Source: Aquipuribacter nitratireducens
GTDB lineage: Bacteria; Actinomycetota; Actinomycetes; Actinomycetales; JBBAYJ01
DNA: 64,000 nt
Reading direction: 5' to 3'
Assembly: GCF_037860835.1 (NCBI RefSeq)
Contig: NZ_JBBEOG010000005.1
Coordinates: forward strand, 248,001-312,000
Of the stretch, positions 63,305 through 64,000 are shown piece by piece. Numbering within the stretch: the stretch's first letter is position 1; each line of letters opens with the position of its first letter. The position numbers and the translations under genes are program-made. The notes below the pieces were generated by a model that was given only the letters and a program-made list of their open reading frames with translations, was not told the origin of the DNA and did not search any database.

Positions 63305-64000
63305 GGAGCGACCCGAGGCGCGGCCGGTCGGCCGCCCGGTACGTGGGGTCCGGGCGCAGGGCGAGGGCGACCGCGACCGCGGTCGGCAGCGCGACGAGCA
63401 GCCCCGCGCTCGCGAGGGTGAGGGCGTCGGGCGCGACGACCGGCTGCCCGCGCTGGGCCTGGACGAAGAGCGTCGCCATGAGCCCGAGGTAGGCCACCGC
63501 GGTCACCGCCACCACCGCGAGCATGCGGCGCTCGCCGACGCGCAGGAGCCCACGTCCGACCAGCCACGTGAGGACGATCGCGGCGAGCGGGAGCACCTGC
63601 AGCGCGTGGAGCCCGACGAAGTGGACGACGCGCATGTCGCCGAACTCCGTCGACCAGCCGAACAGGGGGAGCCCGGGGCCGCCGTCGGCGCCGCCGACGG
63701 CGTGCCCGCCGACGACGCCCGCGGCCGGGTCCTGCCCCGGCCGCGGGCTCGTCATCGAGTAGCCCGTCACCGCGCCGAGCGTCATGAGCGGCACCGCGAG
63801 CGTCATGGCGAGACCGAGCGGGCCCCGCAGCCGGCGGCGGGCGAGGACCGTGCCGGCCACGAGCATGCAGACGGTGAAGACCCCGACGCCCGCCGCCATG
63901 ACGGTGAACAGCGTGCCGTCGAGGACGGTCGTGTAGTTGAAGTGCGACATGACGCCGCGTGCGGCCTGCAGCGCGATGACGACGACCTCGACGATCATCG
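63291..64000 (-). CDS. Multi-helix membrane protein, 5' end outside window
   Basis: At least 235 residues with about six hydrophobic helices, Gly-rich loops and a central exported loop ([14 protein letters not shown]). An ATG is available at 63998, but the protein would then begin inside a hydrophobic helix ([20 protein letters not shown]), so the real start is probably beyond base 64000. His residues in SHFNYT and HFVGLHALQ could bind a cofactor. I do not recognise the family. Confidence 0.75.
   Translation of the reverse strand, partial: MIVEVVVIALQAARGVMSHFNYTTVLDGTLFTVMAAGVGVFTVCMLVAGTVLARRRLRGPLGLAMTLAVPLMTLGAVTGYSMTSPRPGQDPAAGVVGGHAVGGADGGPGLPLFGWSTEFGDMRVVHFVGLHALQVLPLAAIVLTWLVGRGLLRVGERRMLAVVAVTAVAYLGLMATLFVQAQRGQPVVAPDALTLASAGLLVALPTAVAVALALRPDPTYRAADRPRLGSLLTVG

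Overview
The window is chromosomal DNA from a very high-G+C actinobacterium (Actinomycetes). The evidence is a WhiB protein, an actinobacterial 6C small RNA, a TadE/DUF4244 Flp-pilus cluster, MarP, DUF5063 after recR, abundant GTG starts, and promoters of the TANNNT type set six or seven bases before start codons (leaderless mRNAs). Much of the gene order matches the Mycobacterium tuberculosis Rv3644-Rv3721 neighbourhood: dnaX, recR, ask-asd, a metallophosphoesterase, a class A PBP, whiB4, two ArsA-like ATPases, a small DUF4177 protein, RidA, a metallo-beta-lactamase fold protein, crp, nth, a CoA Nudix enzyme, marP, an EphE-like hydrolase, acs, a SerB-like phosphatase, 6C RNA, ssd, the tad genes and a YprA-type helicase. 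I infer a member of Micrococcales or a close relative, but the sequence alone does not fix the family.

Layout. 1-2.5 kb: the end of an indolepyruvate ferredoxin oxidoreductase, an Lrp regulator, a LytR_C membrane protein and a small conserved protein. 2.6-6.9 kb: SRP RNA, tRNA-Ser, a flavin split-barrel protein, dnaX, recR and DUF5063. 7-9.1 kb: an ABC exporter, preceded by a 52-base tandem hairpin array. 9.2-14.7 kb: ask-asd, a phosphoesterase, then an ATP-grasp ligase and an aspartate/glutamate racemase that together suggest a D-Asp (or D-Glu) peptidoglycan branch. 14.7-20.2 kb: tRNA-Pro, a class A PBP, WhiB and an ArsA-like pair. 20.3-27.7 kb: DUF4177, RidA, Nudix, MBL, Nudix, Crp, an RsiG-like protein, Nth, CoA Nudix and MarP. 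27.7-33.4 kb: an alpha/beta hydrolase, a holin-like membrane protein, NhaA, a Vms1/eRF1-like protein and a disulfide oxidoreductase.

33.4-34.9 kb holds the most unusual structure: a DUF559 nuclease-like gene flanked on both sides by arrays of 52-base repeats, each carrying a perfect or near-perfect hairpin. 35-43.2 kb is an acetate module: acs, actP, DUF485, a second symporter with a small membrane partner, and a LytS/LytTR-type two-component system. 43.3-46 kb encodes xylose isomerase and xylulokinase. 46.1-48.6 kb encodes a glycerophosphodiesterase-like protein, a conserved unknown and a SerB-like phosphatase. 48.7-53.3 kb has the 6C small RNA followed by ssd, tadA, a tadB-tadC fusion, a Flp-type pilin and two TadE/G-like pseudopilins. 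53.3-64 kb has a membrane protein, a YprA/MrfA-like helicase, an anti-anti-sigma/anti-sigma pair, a proton-pumping pyrophosphatase, a soluble transhydrogenase, a methyltransferase and a membrane protein cut by the window edge.

Together this is mostly a conserved housekeeping core (replication and repair, cell wall, aspartate-family amino acids, stress proteolysis, redox balance). Accessory insertions are the acetate two-component module, xylAB and the DUF559/repeat island. Eleven gene junctions use a 4-base GTGA overlap and one uses ATGA, pointing to extensive translational coupling.
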